A stretch of DNA of 64,000 nucleotides from Desulfoluna butyratoxydans (GTDB lineage: Bacteria > Desulfobacterota > Desulfobacteria > Desulfobacterales > Desulfolunaceae). The stretch covers positions 186,001-250,000 of the forward strand of contig NZ_CAADHO010000007.1 in the NCBI RefSeq assembly GCF_900699765.1. The letters are read 5' to 3'. A program made the position numbers and the translations under genes. Within the stretch, counting starts at the first letter, position 1. Every line of letters starts with the position of its first letter. Under the pieces are notes generated by a model. That model was given only the letters and a program-made list of their open reading frames with translations, was not told the origin of the DNA and ran no database searches. This document shows, piece by piece, positions 17,533-26,603 of the stretch.

Positions 17533-17545
17533 GGGGTCCCTCGTT

Positions 17546-19129
17546 TCAAAAATGGAAATAGATAAAATCACCACTGCCGCAGCCACCCGGATCCACCACC
17601 TGGCTGATCATCAGCGCCAGGCCAAGAGCCATCCCAACGAGCACGGCTGCAGAGGGTTCCCTGTACCACCGGCTCCATGAAGATTCGTCATGCGTTTGGG
17701 GGGGGATGCCGGAGCCGATGCGGGTGGAAAGGGCATAGACATTGGGGCAGGCAAAGGCTATCCCCAGGGCCATAATCAGGGTGCCGGAGAAAACCCATTT
17801 GGACTGGGCCAGGACGATGCCGTCAAAAACCCCGTGGAATTTGATCCCGAAAACCGAGAGCCATCCCAGGGCAGGCTCCAGGGCTCTGGGCAGGGACACA
17901 AGGCCACACCCTGCCATGGCTTTGAAGAGGACCTTGGCCTGGTCCAGGCTCTGGCACCGGAATACCACGGATACAAAAAGGCAAAAAAAAGCCGTTGCGG
18001 CCGTTCCCCAGTATTTATGAGTCTTCGCAGCTTTCTTTTTTGGGAAAAACGATCCGTGGAGGAAAAACAGAACCATCATCACCCCGTTGAGAACCCCCCA
18101 CAGAAGAAAATTCCAGGAGGCGCCGTGCCAGAGCCCGGAAAGGCTGAAAGTCAGAAGGGTTGCCGTGCACACGGACCACCGCGTCCTGGCCACCGGGCTG
18201 CCCAGGGGCATTTTTTTCATGGCTGCCATCATGGGAAGCATCAGGTAATCGGCGAGGAAGCGATAGAGGCTTATGTGCCACCGCAAAAAAAGCTGGGGCA
18301 GGTTCCGGCTGCGGTAGGGGGAGTCAAAATTCACGGGAAGGACCAGGCCGAACATCCGCGCAATGCCCAGGGCCATGTCCGAATAGGCGCTGAAGTCAAA
18401 GTAGAGCTGGAGGTAAAACCCCACGCTGCCCAGCCAGGCGGCGGCCATGGACACCTCCTGCCCCTGGGCTGCTGCGTGAAAAATGGATCCCACCATGGGG
18501 GCCAGGCTGTCTGCAATGAGCACTTTTTTCAGCACCCCAAGGGTAAAGACAAAGGAGCCCACGGCAAGGTGCTCGACATGAAACCTGAAGGTCTCTTTCC
18601 GTTTCAGCTGAGGAACCAGCTCCTGGTACCGGACGATGGGGCCGGCAATGAGCTGGGGGAAAAAACTGACGAACAGGGCGTAACGAAACAGCCGCGTCTC
18701 TTTGATCTTTCCCTTGTACGTGTCCACGAGAAAGGCGATCTGCTGAAGGGTAAAAAACGACAGGCCCAATGGAATAAGGATGTCCATAAAGGCGTTCTGG
18801 CTGCCCGAAGGGATCTCAACGAAGAGCAGCCCCTGGCACTTGTAATAGACCAGAACACCCAGGTTCAGCACGATCCCTGACCACAGAAGTCCTTTTTTGA
18901 CCTTGGACCCGACCCTTTCTTCTGCAAAGGTCCTGGCCAGGTAGAAGTTGGCCCCGATGGATATAAGGAGAAGGACCAGGTTGGCGGACGTACCCAGGGC
19001 ATAAAAGACGAGGGAAGAGGCAAGCAGCCAGCCTCGGGCATATCCAGCGCTTTTCCGGCCGAGGAGAAAATAGCCGGTTAGGGCCACAGGCAAAAAGAGA
19101 AAGATGAATTCAGGAGCGTAAAACAGCAT
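17546..19129 (-). CDS. MBOAT family O-acyltransferase (AlgI/DltB-like)
   Basis: Polytopic inner-membrane acyltransferase of about 527 residues with roughly ten membrane segments. The family signature is intact: FSAYSDMALGIARMFG, NLPQLFLRWHISLYRFLADY and LSGLWHGASWNFLLWG, the last carrying the invariant histidine. MBOAT proteins of this group move acyl groups from a cytoplasmic donor to an acceptor at or beyond the membrane. The start is ATG 19129 (a GTG three bases earlier is possible), overlapping the carbamoyltransferase stop as TGATG. The preceding ACP and AMP ligase suggest that the donor is a modified acyl-ACP. The acceptor is not evident. Confidence 0.93.
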   Translation of the reverse strand: MLFYAPEFIFLFLPVALTGYFLLGRKSAGYARGWLLASSLVFYALGTSANLVLLLISIGANFYLARTFAEERVGSKVKKGLLWSGIVLNLGVLVYYKCQGLLFVEIPSGSQNAFMDILIPLGLSFFTLQQIAFLVDTYKGKIKETRLFRYALFVSFFPQLIAGPIVRYQELVPQLKRKETFRFHVEHLAVGSFVFTLGVLKKVLIADSLAPMVGSIFHAAAQGQEVSMAAAWLGSVGFYLQLYFDFSAYSDMALGIARMFGLVLPVNFDSPYRSRNLPQLFLRWHISLYRFLADYLMLPMMAAMKKMPLGSPVARTRWSVCTATLLTFSLSGLWHGASWNFLLWGVLNGVMMVLFFLHGSFFPKKKAAKTHKYWGTAATAFFCLFVSVVFRCQSLDQAKVLFKAMAGCGLVSLPRALEPALGWLSVFGIKFHGVFDGIVLAQSKWVFSGTLIMALGIAFACPNVYALSTRIGSGIPPQTHDESSWSRWYREPSAAVLVGMALGLALMISQVVDPGGCGSGDFIYFHF

Positions 19130-20838
19130 CACGCCTCTTTTCGGATGAGGTAATCACCGATCACCAGGGCATCCAGGCCCGTGGTGAAGAACAGGCCCAC
19201 GGCATCTTCCAGGCTGTGAACCAGGGGCTTTCCCATGATGTTCATGCTGGTGTTCAGGACCAGGGGGATGCCGGTCAATTGATGGAAGTGGGTGATGAGG
19301 CCATGGAATGCCGGGTTGGCCTCCCCATGGACCGTCTGCAATCTTCCGGTGCCGTCTTTATGGACCACGGCTGGAACATCGTCGACCTTGCTCGATTGGA
19401 AGGGCAGGGTAAAGGACATGTAGGGGGATTCCATTCCGAACTGAAACCAGCGATGGGTTTCGGACGCCAGCACTGCCGGAGCAAAGGGCCTGAAATCCTC
19501 CCGAAACTTGACCTCCCGGTTGATGCGGTCCTTGAGGGTGCCGTTGCGGGGATCCGCCAGGATGGATCTGTTCCCCAGGGCCCTTGGGCCATACTCGGCC
19601 CGGCCCTGGACCCAGCCCAGGATCTGGCCCCGGGAGAGGCGTTGGGCTGCTTTTTCATGGATGGTGCCGGGGTGGTGGGAGATCCTGCCGGGGGGGAAAG
19701 AGCGTGTCAGCCGTGTCATGGCTTTTGGGTCCATCTCGGAGCCAAGGTAGGGGGAGGCCCAGGGACCATGGTTTATTTGTGCTTTGTGTTCGCGGCGATC
19801 GCTCATAAAGGCCAGCATGGCGGCACCGGCGGCATTGCCGTCGTCTGCCGGCGAACAGGGAACATGGACGGCTTCGAACCCGGTCTTCCGAAGGATTTTG
19901 CCGTTGAAGGAGGAGTTCAGCGCGCAGCCGCCCCCCAACACCAGGTTTGTCGATCCGCCACGGTGATACACCCCCTGGAGTAGCGCCAGCATCCGCTCTT
20001 CAAACACCTGCTGGCCGGTACAGGCCATATCTTCCCTTGTAAATCCGCCCCCGCCTTCAAGGCGACGGAGCACTTGAGCCAGGTCCCGTTTCCTGCCCTG
20101 GAGCAGTTGCCCGTTGTCGTAGCGTACCAGGGAGGCCAGCTCCTTTTCCAGCTGGGCGCGGTGTTGACCGTAGGCGGCCAGCCCCATGACCTTACCCTCT
20201 TCGCCCTTGCGCCAGTCAAACCCGCACCATTCTGTCAGTTTGGCGTAATAGGCTCCGAGGCTTCCCGGTCCCCAGGACCGTCCCAGGGGGGTTAAGGCCT
20301 CCTGGTCGTAAAGGTAGCTGGAAACCGACCCGATCTCCCCTTCACCATCGGCGATCACGCATAGGGCCCGGTTAAAGGGGGAGGTGAAGCAGGCATTGGC
20401 CGCATGGGTCAGGTGATGGTCATAGGAACGGATCTCGATTTTGTCACAATCGAAATAGTGGGACAGAAGATAGGACAGGTGAGTGCCGCAGCCTTCATAG
20501 GCTTTTTTCTGGGACCACATCAGCCATTGGCCGTCTGATTCCCGGAGCAGAGACTCGCCTTGTCGGTTGCCCGGGCTGAGGGAAGGGGGCGCATCAAACG
20601 GTTTGCCCAACAACCCCGGGGTACGCCAGCAGGTGGCGACGACCACGCCTTCACGGGGGGCGCAATGGGCCCGGAGGACATCCCGGAGGTATCCCCCGTG
20701 ATCCGGGGGCAGGTCCCAGGCCCTTTTCTGTTGGAAATAGCGCTCCAGGGCCTGGGCAAAGACCAGGTCTCCTTCCGGCGAGACAACGGCAACGGCAGGG
20801 TCGTGGCAGGTGTTGGCAAGGCCGATGTAATAGGGCAT
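19129..20838 (-). CDS. Carbamoyltransferase, NodU/CmcH family
   Basis: 569-residue enzyme that O-carbamoylates a hydroxyl using carbamoyl phosphate and ATP. The N-terminal ASKHA-type domain shows HDPAVAVV (residues 12-19), HHLTHAANACF near residue 140, IADGEGEIGS, and LVLGGGCALNSSFNGKIL. The C-terminal catalytic domain has GRAEYGPRALGNRSILADP and LNTSMNIMGKPLV. Relatives decorate Nod factors, cephamycin and other natural products. Position between the ACP (2-base gap) and the MBOAT gene (overlap) suggests that the carbamoylated molecule is the acyl group carried by that ACP, or its final acceptor. Substrate unknown. Confidence 0.93.
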   Translation of the reverse strand: MPYYIGLANTCHDPAVAVVSPEGDLVFAQALERYFQQKRAWDLPPDHGGYLRDVLRAHCAPREGVVVATCWRTPGLLGKPFDAPPSLSPGNRQGESLLRESDGQWLMWSQKKAYEGCGTHLSYLLSHYFDCDKIEIRSYDHHLTHAANACFTSPFNRALCVIADGEGEIGSVSSYLYDQEALTPLGRSWGPGSLGAYYAKLTEWCGFDWRKGEEGKVMGLAAYGQHRAQLEKELASLVRYDNGQLLQGRKRDLAQVLRRLEGGGGFTREDMACTGQQVFEERMLALLQGVYHRGGSTNLVLGGGCALNSSFNGKILRKTGFEAVHVPCSPADDGNAAGAAMLAFMSDRREHKAQINHGPWASPYLGSEMDPKAMTRLTRSFPPGRISHHPGTIHEKAAQRLSRGQILGWVQGRAEYGPRALGNRSILADPRNGTLKDRINREVKFREDFRPFAPAVLASETHRWFQFGMESPYMSFTLPFQSSKVDDVPAVVHKDGTGRLQTVHGEANPAFHGLITHFHQLTGIPLVLNTSMNIMGKPLVHSLEDAVGLFFTTGLDALVIGDYLIRKEA

Positions 20839-20840
20839 GG

Positions 20841-21089
20841 TCAGGCCTCTTCTCTTTGAGGGACGGCCAGCACCATTCCCCGAAGGGTTCTGGTTTCGAA
20901 CAGGACCGTGGGGTCCAGCTCCAGCCCCAGCCAGTCTTCCAGCCAGCCTCCAAGGGCTAAAAGATCCATGGAGCTCAGTCCGTAATGGGTGTCCAAAGGG
21001 ACGTCAACAAGGATTTCATCCGGTGTCATTCGCAATTGTGCTGACAGTCGATTTTTGAGGAACTGCAGGATTTCCGGCTCTGTTTTCAT
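20841..21089 (-). CDS. Acyl carrier protein
   Basis: Small acidic carrier of 82 residues with the four-helix ACP pattern. YGLSSMDLLALGGWLED holds the expected phosphopantetheine serine (Ser40), with SSM in place of the usual DSL, and LDPTVLFETRTLRGMV forms the final helices. It probably carries the acyl chain activated by the AMP ligase upstream in the operon. The frame opens further upstream (21119), but the GGAGGAG at 21092-21100 places the start at 21089. The missing Asp before the serine is unusual and may mark a carrier with dedicated partners. Confidence 0.88.
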   Translation of the reverse strand: MKTEPEILQFLKNRLSAQLRMTPDEILVDVPLDTHYGLSSMDLLALGGWLEDWLGLELDPTVLFETRTLRGMVLAVPQREEA

Positions 21090-21172
21090 CTCTCCTCCCA
21101 TGTGAACTGTGTCTGGCAATGAATTCCCAAGGCACCGCAGAGACCCTTTACGGCAGCGGTCTCAAAGGCTTT

Positions 21173-22246
21173 CTAACCACAGCAGTCTTCGCAACACGCT
21201 TCAAATACCGTGATATCTTCTCCTTTTTTGACGTGTTCAAGAAGGCACGACGGCACCAGCTTGCCCTGGTACACCATGGCATCGGGGCAGCCCCGGCACA
21301 GGTTCCATCCCTGGGAAAGCCGGACGGGAAGATTCACCACAATCACGGTCTGAATGGATACACCCTGGTGATCGAGTATGGGGGAACGCTTATCAAATGG
21401 GGTAAATTTGTACCGGCCCCGGGTTTGAAAATGGTTCTCCTGAATGGACTGAAACATGCTTGGCGTCACGGTTTTCCATGGTTTCCCGTTTCGGAAAACC
21501 GTGGATGCATACAGCCACCCGAAGTCATCGTTGTACAGTTTGGGGATCCAGGCACACCAGGTAAGGCAAAGCTCCTTACGGATCTTTTCCAGAAGGCCAT
21601 GCAGGTTCTCCTGGTGACGCTCCTTGTCGGGGCTCAGGATCTCCTCCCTGTAGACGGTCAGGGTGACCGTATCGATGATGTCGGAATGTTCTCTGAAAAA
21701 CGGTGCCAACACCTCCAGGTCGGAGACGGTTTGTTCGGAAACGGGCATGATGAACCCAAGATGAATATCGGAGACCTTTCGAAACATTCGGCAGAAGTCG
21801 GCTCGGAGCTGATTGACCTGGGCTTCGTCCTCTCCCCGTCCCTGGAATTTGTCCACATGGAGCTGAATGCAATCCACTCCGATCTTCTTTAAGTGGTTCA
21901 GCTTCGCTTCATCCAAAAGCAACCCGTTGGTCAAAAGCCCGACCTTCACATCCTGGCTTTTGATATGGGCCACCAAGGCATCCAGCTCCGGGTAGAGCAG
22001 GGGTTCTCCCCCTGCAATGGAGATGGTCTGGACGTTTCGTTTCTTTATGAGGAACGCAACCTGCTCCTTGAGGTCGTCAAGATCCGCATGGGAGGGGGCA
22101 TACCCGTTTTCCGAAACGCCCCGATAGCAGCCGGGACAGCGGAGCTGGCACTGGGTTGTCGGTTCGATCCATCCGTTTGCATTGTTACGACCCGACCAGG
22201 GAATCGTGTAAAGACCTTTCGGATGAAAGGCTTTTGGGGCAGTCAT
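21173..22246 (-). CDS. Radical SAM protein with Cys-rich C terminus
   Basis: 357 residues. CQLRCPGC supplies the radical SAM cluster (Cys33, Cys37, Cys40), followed by TISIAGGEPLLYPELD (the GGE motif) and VGLLTNGLLL. The last 41 residues contain seven cysteines (317, 320, 334, 351, 352, 355, 356), suggesting one or two auxiliary clusters as in SPASM or twitch domains. I do not recognise a characterised subfamily. The start at 22246 lies 62 bases inside the AMP-ligase gene in another frame, but GGAGG is six or seven bases upstream, so the overlap looks real. By context it may alter the ACP-bound acyl chain. The reaction is unknown. Confidence 0.88.
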   Translation of the reverse strand: MTAPKAFHPKGLYTIPWSGRNNANGWIEPTTQCQLRCPGCYRGVSENGYAPSHADLDDLKEQVAFLIKKRNVQTISIAGGEPLLYPELDALVAHIKSQDVKVGLLTNGLLLDEAKLNHLKKIGVDCIQLHVDKFQGRGEDEAQVNQLRADFCRMFRKVSDIHLGFIMPVSEQTVSDLEVLAPFFREHSDIIDTVTLTVYREEILSPDKERHQENLHGLLEKIRKELCLTWCAWIPKLYNDDFGWLYASTVFRNGKPWKTVTPSMFQSIQENHFQTRGRYKFTPFDKRSPILDHQGVSIQTVIVVNLPVRLSQGWNLCRGCPDAMVYQGKLVPSCLLEHVKKGEDITVFEACCEDCCG

Positions 22247-23972
22247 GGCTTTCCTCCATTCGGTTTCTTATAAGGCTGGGGTGGGACGATGGGCCAAAGG
22301 GCAGGGCCAGGCGGCGATCCATGTACTGCTGGCGGCACCGGTGCCTTTTGATTTTTCCGCTGGTTGTCCTGGGTAACTTTCCTCGCAAGCTGAATACCAG
22401 GTCATATAAGGGGATTTCGTGGGTTTCCATGACGGCGCGGCAGGCTGCTTCAACCATGTCCTGCCGTGTCTCCGGTGATGCCTCCGATGCGATTTCACAG
22501 GCCGCCACCGGGTGCTCGCCATGGCCTGTCTCGACCGGGAACAGGGCGCATCCCCCCGACCGGAACCCTTCATGGCACATGGAAATCGTGTGTTCCATGT
22601 CTTCGGCAAAATAGTTTTCCCCGTTGATGATGAGAACATCCTTGAGCCGCCCTGCAACATAGAGTTCTCCGTCTTCGAGCAACCCAAGATCGCCGGTGCG
22701 AAACCAGAGGCGTGCCGAGTTGTCCCCCCGGACGAAGAATTGCGCCGTAAGCCCCGGATTCTTCCAGTATCCTTTGGCAACACTGCTTCCGCTGACCCAG
22801 ATCTCTCCAATCTCGCCATCGTTCAAATCGACTCCGGAGTCGGGGTCGACGATCCTGATCTGGTGATCTCCCGTGGCAGATCCGCAGCTTATCATGTCCC
22901 CGGAAAGGAACAGGTGCCCCTTCCCGGGTGCTTTGCGGACTTTGGAATGCCCACGTGATACGTAGGTTTTTCCTGCGGGTTTAACCGAGACAATCAAGGT
23001 CGCCTCGGCCAGGCCGTAACCTGGAGAAAAGGCGGTGCGTCTGAACCCTGCCGACTTGAATCTGGCATAAAAGAGCTCAAGGGTGGAGCGCCTCACCGGT
23101 TCGGATCCGGAATAGGCAGTGCTCCAGGAGCTTAGATCCAGTCCGGCAACATCCCGGTCCGGGATTTCCCGTGCGCAGAGTTCGTAGGCGAAATTCGGCG
23201 CCCCGGAAAACGTGCCGCCATGGGTTGACATGGCCCGAAGCCAGGACACCGGCTTCATGATAAAGGACAAGGGGTCGAGAAGTACCGACGTGCAGCCCAG
23301 GACCACAGGCTGGACAACATGGGCCACAAGCCCCATGTCATGGAACAGGGGCAGCCAGGAGACGCTGACGCTTTGGCGGGACAGCCCGAAATGGCGGGAA
23401 AAGGCCAGGGTGTTTTCCAAAAGGTTGCCGTGGCTGATCATCACCCCCTTGGGGGTGCCTGTGCTGCCGGACGTATACTGGAGGAAGGCCAGGTCATGGG
23501 GGTCAGGGGCGATGTGCGTCCATTGGCCAGTTCCTTCCGATGCAAGGTCCTCCACCGATATCCAGCGATAAGTTTCTGGGGAAAAAAGGCTCTCCTTTTT
23601 ACTCCGGGCAATCCGGTCCACGATATGACGGTCGGCAAGGAGGTGATCTGCCCCGGAGTCGCCGGCCACTGCCCGGACCCTCTGCCAGGACCTTCCATGG
23701 CGGGGTACTGGCATTGGCACGGGGATCACACCGGCATAGATACATCCCAAAAAGCCCACGACGAGGCTGATCCTGTTTTCCATCAGCATGACCATGGGGC
23801 GACCGGACAGGCCCATGGACTGCAACCTGAAGGCAACGCAGCGTGCCTGGGCATCCAGTTCCCTGAAGGAAATGGATGCCAGCTCACTGCCGTCTCTGCC
23901 AAGGGATACAAAAGCCTTTTTCTCCGGCATGGAGACGGCCTTTTCCTGAAGTGCCCGGATCAGGTTACTCAC
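22185..23972 (-). CDS. Fatty acyl-AMP ligase (FAAL-like AMP-dependent synthetase)
   Basis: 595-residue ANL-superfamily enzyme that activates a carboxylic acid as acyl-AMP and passes it to a carrier protein. Core motifs are LQYTSGSTGTPKGVMISHGN, WLPLFHDMGLV, SGAPNFAYELC, YGLAEATL, WFRTGDLGLL and GRLKDVLIINGENYFAEDME. The HDMGLV and APNFAYELC versions are typical of FAALs that load ACPs rather than CoA. Translation begins with GTG at 23972 behind GAGG. First gene of the cassette; the next genes are the radical SAM enzyme and the ACP, its likely acceptor. The region upstream is AT-rich and should hold the promoter, but I cannot name a convincing one. Confidence 0.93.
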   Translation of the reverse strand: MSNLIRALQEKAVSMPEKKAFVSLGRDGSELASISFRELDAQARCVAFRLQSMGLSGRPMVMLMENRISLVVGFLGCIYAGVIPVPMPVPRHGRSWQRVRAVAGDSGADHLLADRHIVDRIARSKKESLFSPETYRWISVEDLASEGTGQWTHIAPDPHDLAFLQYTSGSTGTPKGVMISHGNLLENTLAFSRHFGLSRQSVSVSWLPLFHDMGLVAHVVQPVVLGCTSVLLDPLSFIMKPVSWLRAMSTHGGTFSGAPNFAYELCAREIPDRDVAGLDLSSWSTAYSGSEPVRRSTLELFYARFKSAGFRRTAFSPGYGLAEATLIVSVKPAGKTYVSRGHSKVRKAPGKGHLFLSGDMISCGSATGDHQIRIVDPDSGVDLNDGEIGEIWVSGSSVAKGYWKNPGLTAQFFVRGDNSARLWFRTGDLGLLEDGELYVAGRLKDVLIINGENYFAEDMEHTISMCHEGFRSGGCALFPVETGHGEHPVAACEIASEASPETRQDMVEAACRAVMETHEIPLYDLVFSLRGKLPRTTSGKIKRHRCRQQYMDRRLALPFGPSSHPSLIRNRMEESHDCPKSLSSERSLHDSLVGS

Positions 23973-25398
23973 CTTTTACCTCATCACATATTCAGTTGAT
24001 GAAAGGAAACCTTCTGCCAGCGATAAACATGAGGCGTAGGTTATGGCCCCATGGCTTTACGGGAGGATGAGAAAACAATCCTTACCAGCGTATATCTACA
24101 GCTCCGGAGATGGCCGGCGCGCGCTGTTGAAAAATATGTGGTTTACGATGTGTAGAAAACTATGTCCGTTCTGGCGTTGTGGACAGTTCATCTGTCCTGG
24201 GCGTAACGGGCCTGCAGCTTCTTTTTACTTGGATCCGACAGAGTTGAAGGAAGGAGGTCAGCGGTCGGAACGTCTGTATGGCTTACCATATCGTCGCCTG
24301 AGGTGAATTGATTCGCTGCGTGCTACGGGTCGAAAAGAGAACAAGGAAGCAACTCGCTTACGTGAATATATCCGGGACATGCGAAGGGTATGGAGAATAT
24401 TTTCCGGATTTGCGAGTCATTGTTAACGTATGGCTATCAAAGCAAATGTAGTTTTGTGTTGTCAAGGAAAAATCCCTGTCTGCCCATGAGGAAAAAGGCG
24501 TCGGGGTAACAGGGTGACAGGAATCGTTTGTTTGAAATCAAGTATTCTTCTGAATTGCTTCTTCCACCCTTGAATGGCCTGAGGAAATAGAAATACTCCA
24601 TCCGTTTCTGCCTTTGCCTGGAGGCTTGTTAATACGTGAAAATCTCCAGCTTTTTTGCTCGGCATCTCTAATGGTAATTTTCTTTTTTTGTTGATTTTTT
24701 TTGTGTTGTGTGCTTTCATGGAGAACATAAAAATACTTTTCGAGTAAATGCCAAGCAACCCTCGTTCCGTAGCTTTTGAACCCTTTCATTATGCGGACGG
24801 AACACGATTTATGCCCTCCTTATTCGTCTCTTCAAAGGTGACGATGTGATGCAACCCAGTTCTTCAGTGTCTGCTAACGAAGGCCGCTTCTCTTTAATGG
24901 TGAAACCTTCACTCGCAGGGTTGCCTCAGGTGAACCTTCTGTAAGTCACACCTTTGAAATGTTAGACAAACAGCCCTCAAGAAAAAATTAAGCTAAACTG
25001 AGCCGATAGAACCGGTGCGTCCAAATCCTGCGGTTTTTTTACGGTGTGTCTCTTTTGCTTTTTTCTTTGAAGAGGCCGCGTATGAAATCGTCATGATTCT
25101 GTTACTTTACTTGACCCGGATGCTTCACGGGTCGAGTGCTCCCTTATTCAAGGCATCAGAGCATGAGATCCCGTGGTTTATCTTAACGCTCTGATACCGC
25201 AAAGGATGGGTGCACCCGGCTCGCCCGAAGGGTGGGAAAATTGACCAGGAAACGATGAACGCCATGTTGCATGTTTCACGCGTCTTAACTTTTCTCATGA
25301 AATATCCGGGTTCGCGTCCCGCCGAAGATGGGCCCAATGGTCTGTCTTCCTGACAAAAACAACGAATGAATCAGGTTTTTTCAAAAGGGGGGGAATGC
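23973..25398. other. AT-richer region without a recognisable gene
   Basis: About 1.4 kb lie between two divergent operons. Short frames exist (for example 24043-24306 plus and 24462-24758 minus) but their translations show no domain, weak start sites and no codon bias. One perfect hairpin, CTTGACCCG/CGGGTCGAG, is at 25110-25136. Base composition is visibly lower in G+C than the neighbouring genes. It may hold promoters for both operons, decayed genes or an unrecognised RNA. Confidence 0.6.
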
Positions 25399-25995
25399 AT
25401 GGATCCTTACATAGGAGAAATTCGACTTTTCGGAGGGAACTTCGCGCCCAGGAACTGGTTTCTGTGCGACGGGAGACTCCTTGCGGTGTCACAGTACGTC
25501 TCTTTGTTTTCGATTATTGGTAACGCGTACGGTGGTGATGGTGTGAGTAACTTTGCCCTTCCGGATTTGAGGGGCAGGACTCCGGTGGGCCTGGGCCAGG
25601 GGCCGGGCCTTTCCATCTATTGGACCATGGGCATGAGTGCCGGCCAGGAAGCGGTCACCTTGAACCAGGCAACCATGCCGTCCCACGGCCACAGCACCCA
25701 AAATTCCATTTCAGTGGCCTTGAAGGCAACCAGGTTAAAAGGGCAGGACACTGCCCCTGATAACGGCAGCTTTTTGGCAGCAGGCGATAACGTGGAAACA
25801 TCCCCGGCCCACAGCATTGAAAACTACATCTCACCCCCCGGCCAGGACAAGCAGGTGGCATTGAAGGGGGCAGCGATCAACAGCCAGGTTGTGGCGTCGG
25901 ATACCGGTGGAAGCACCGCGCATCAGAATATGCAACCGTGGGTAGCAACAACCTATATCATTTGCTGGGATGGCATCTATCCACCCAGATCTTAG
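25399..25995 (+). CDS. Tail-collar domain protein 1 (MdpB/microcystin-dependent type)
   Basis: 198 residues beginning with the phage tail collar fold: IGEIRLFGGNFAPRNWFLCD, a serine/leucine helix, then YGGDGVSNFALPDLRGRTPVG. The C terminus has the recurring QPWVATTYIICWDGIYPPR. No signal peptide. First of three tandem paralogues. The frame opens at 25366, but ATG 25399 follows an AGGGGGGG ribosome site and matches the MDPYIGEI start of the family. Such proteins occur outside phages in small operons of unknown function; here there are no capsid, tail-tube or lysis genes nearby. Confidence 0.88.
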   Translation: MDPYIGEIRLFGGNFAPRNWFLCDGRLLAVSQYVSLFSIIGNAYGGDGVSNFALPDLRGRTPVGLGQGPGLSIYWTMGMSAGQEAVTLNQATMPSHGHSTQNSISVALKATRLKGQDTAPDNGSFLAAGDNVETSPAHSIENYISPPGQDKQVALKGAAINSQVVASDTGGSTAHQNMQPWVATTYIICWDGIYPPRS

Positions 25996-26007
25996 AAAGG
26001 AGGCCCC

Positions 26008-26592
26008 ATGTCCGAACCGTTTATTGGTGAAATACGTTTGTTCACAGGCAATTATGCGCCGAGATACTGGGCCCTATGCAACGGTGCCATCCTCAGCGTC
26101 AGTCAGCACACCAGCCTTTTTGCCGTGCTGGGCAGCTATTTTGGAGGAAATGGCCGGACAACCTTCGCGTTGCCCGACATGAAAGACAGGGCGGTTATTG
26201 GCACGGGCATGGGGCCCGGGCTCAGTGACCGACGGATCGGGTTTACTGGAGGGCAGTTCACCGCGGGCATCGCCCAGAACCAAATGCCTCTCCATTCGCA
26301 TGATGTGGACGTCAACGCCGGAATCCTGTTCCATGCGGGAACGGAAAACGGCGTAAACCACGAACCCGAGGAGGGGAACTACATCGCCGTAAGCTTTGGA
26401 GACGAAACCGGAACACAGGTGAACTGGTACTCGGAGACCGATGATGACCTTGTGCAGCTTGGCGGCGTAAAGACTTCGGGAAGCACAACGGTCTTGAATA
26501 CTGGCGGTGGTCTGGCCCATATCAATGAGCAGCCTGGGCTTGGAGTGAACTTTATCATCGCCCTGGAAGGTATTTTTCCCACTAGGTCGTAA
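26008..26592 (+). CDS. Tail-collar domain protein 2
   Basis: 194 residues, paralogue of its two neighbours. The start SEPFIGEIRLFTGNYAPRYW leads into a collar domain with YFGGNGRTTFALPDMKDRAVIG, and the end is INEQPGLGVNFIIALEGIFP. The middle, from about residue 90 to 170, differs strongly from the other two copies and may be the variable exposed part. AAAGGAGG is well spaced before the ATG, and 12 bases separate it from the upstream gene, so one transcript is likely. Function unknown. Confidence 0.88.
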   Translation: MSEPFIGEIRLFTGNYAPRYWALCNGAILSVSQHTSLFAVLGSYFGGNGRTTFALPDMKDRAVIGTGMGPGLSDRRIGFTGGQFTAGIAQNQMPLHSHDVDVNAGILFHAGTENGVNHEPEEGNYIAVSFGDETGTQVNWYSETDDDLVQLGGVKTSGSTTVLNTGGGLAHINEQPGLGVNFIIALEGIFPTRS

Positions 26593-26603
26593 AGGAGGTC
26601 GGT

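Noticed and set aside
24043..24789. Short ORFs in the AT-richer region (24043-24306 plus, 24462-24758 and 24538-24789 minus)
   Set aside because: No domain, no supporting ribosome site, and overlapping frames with no coding bias.
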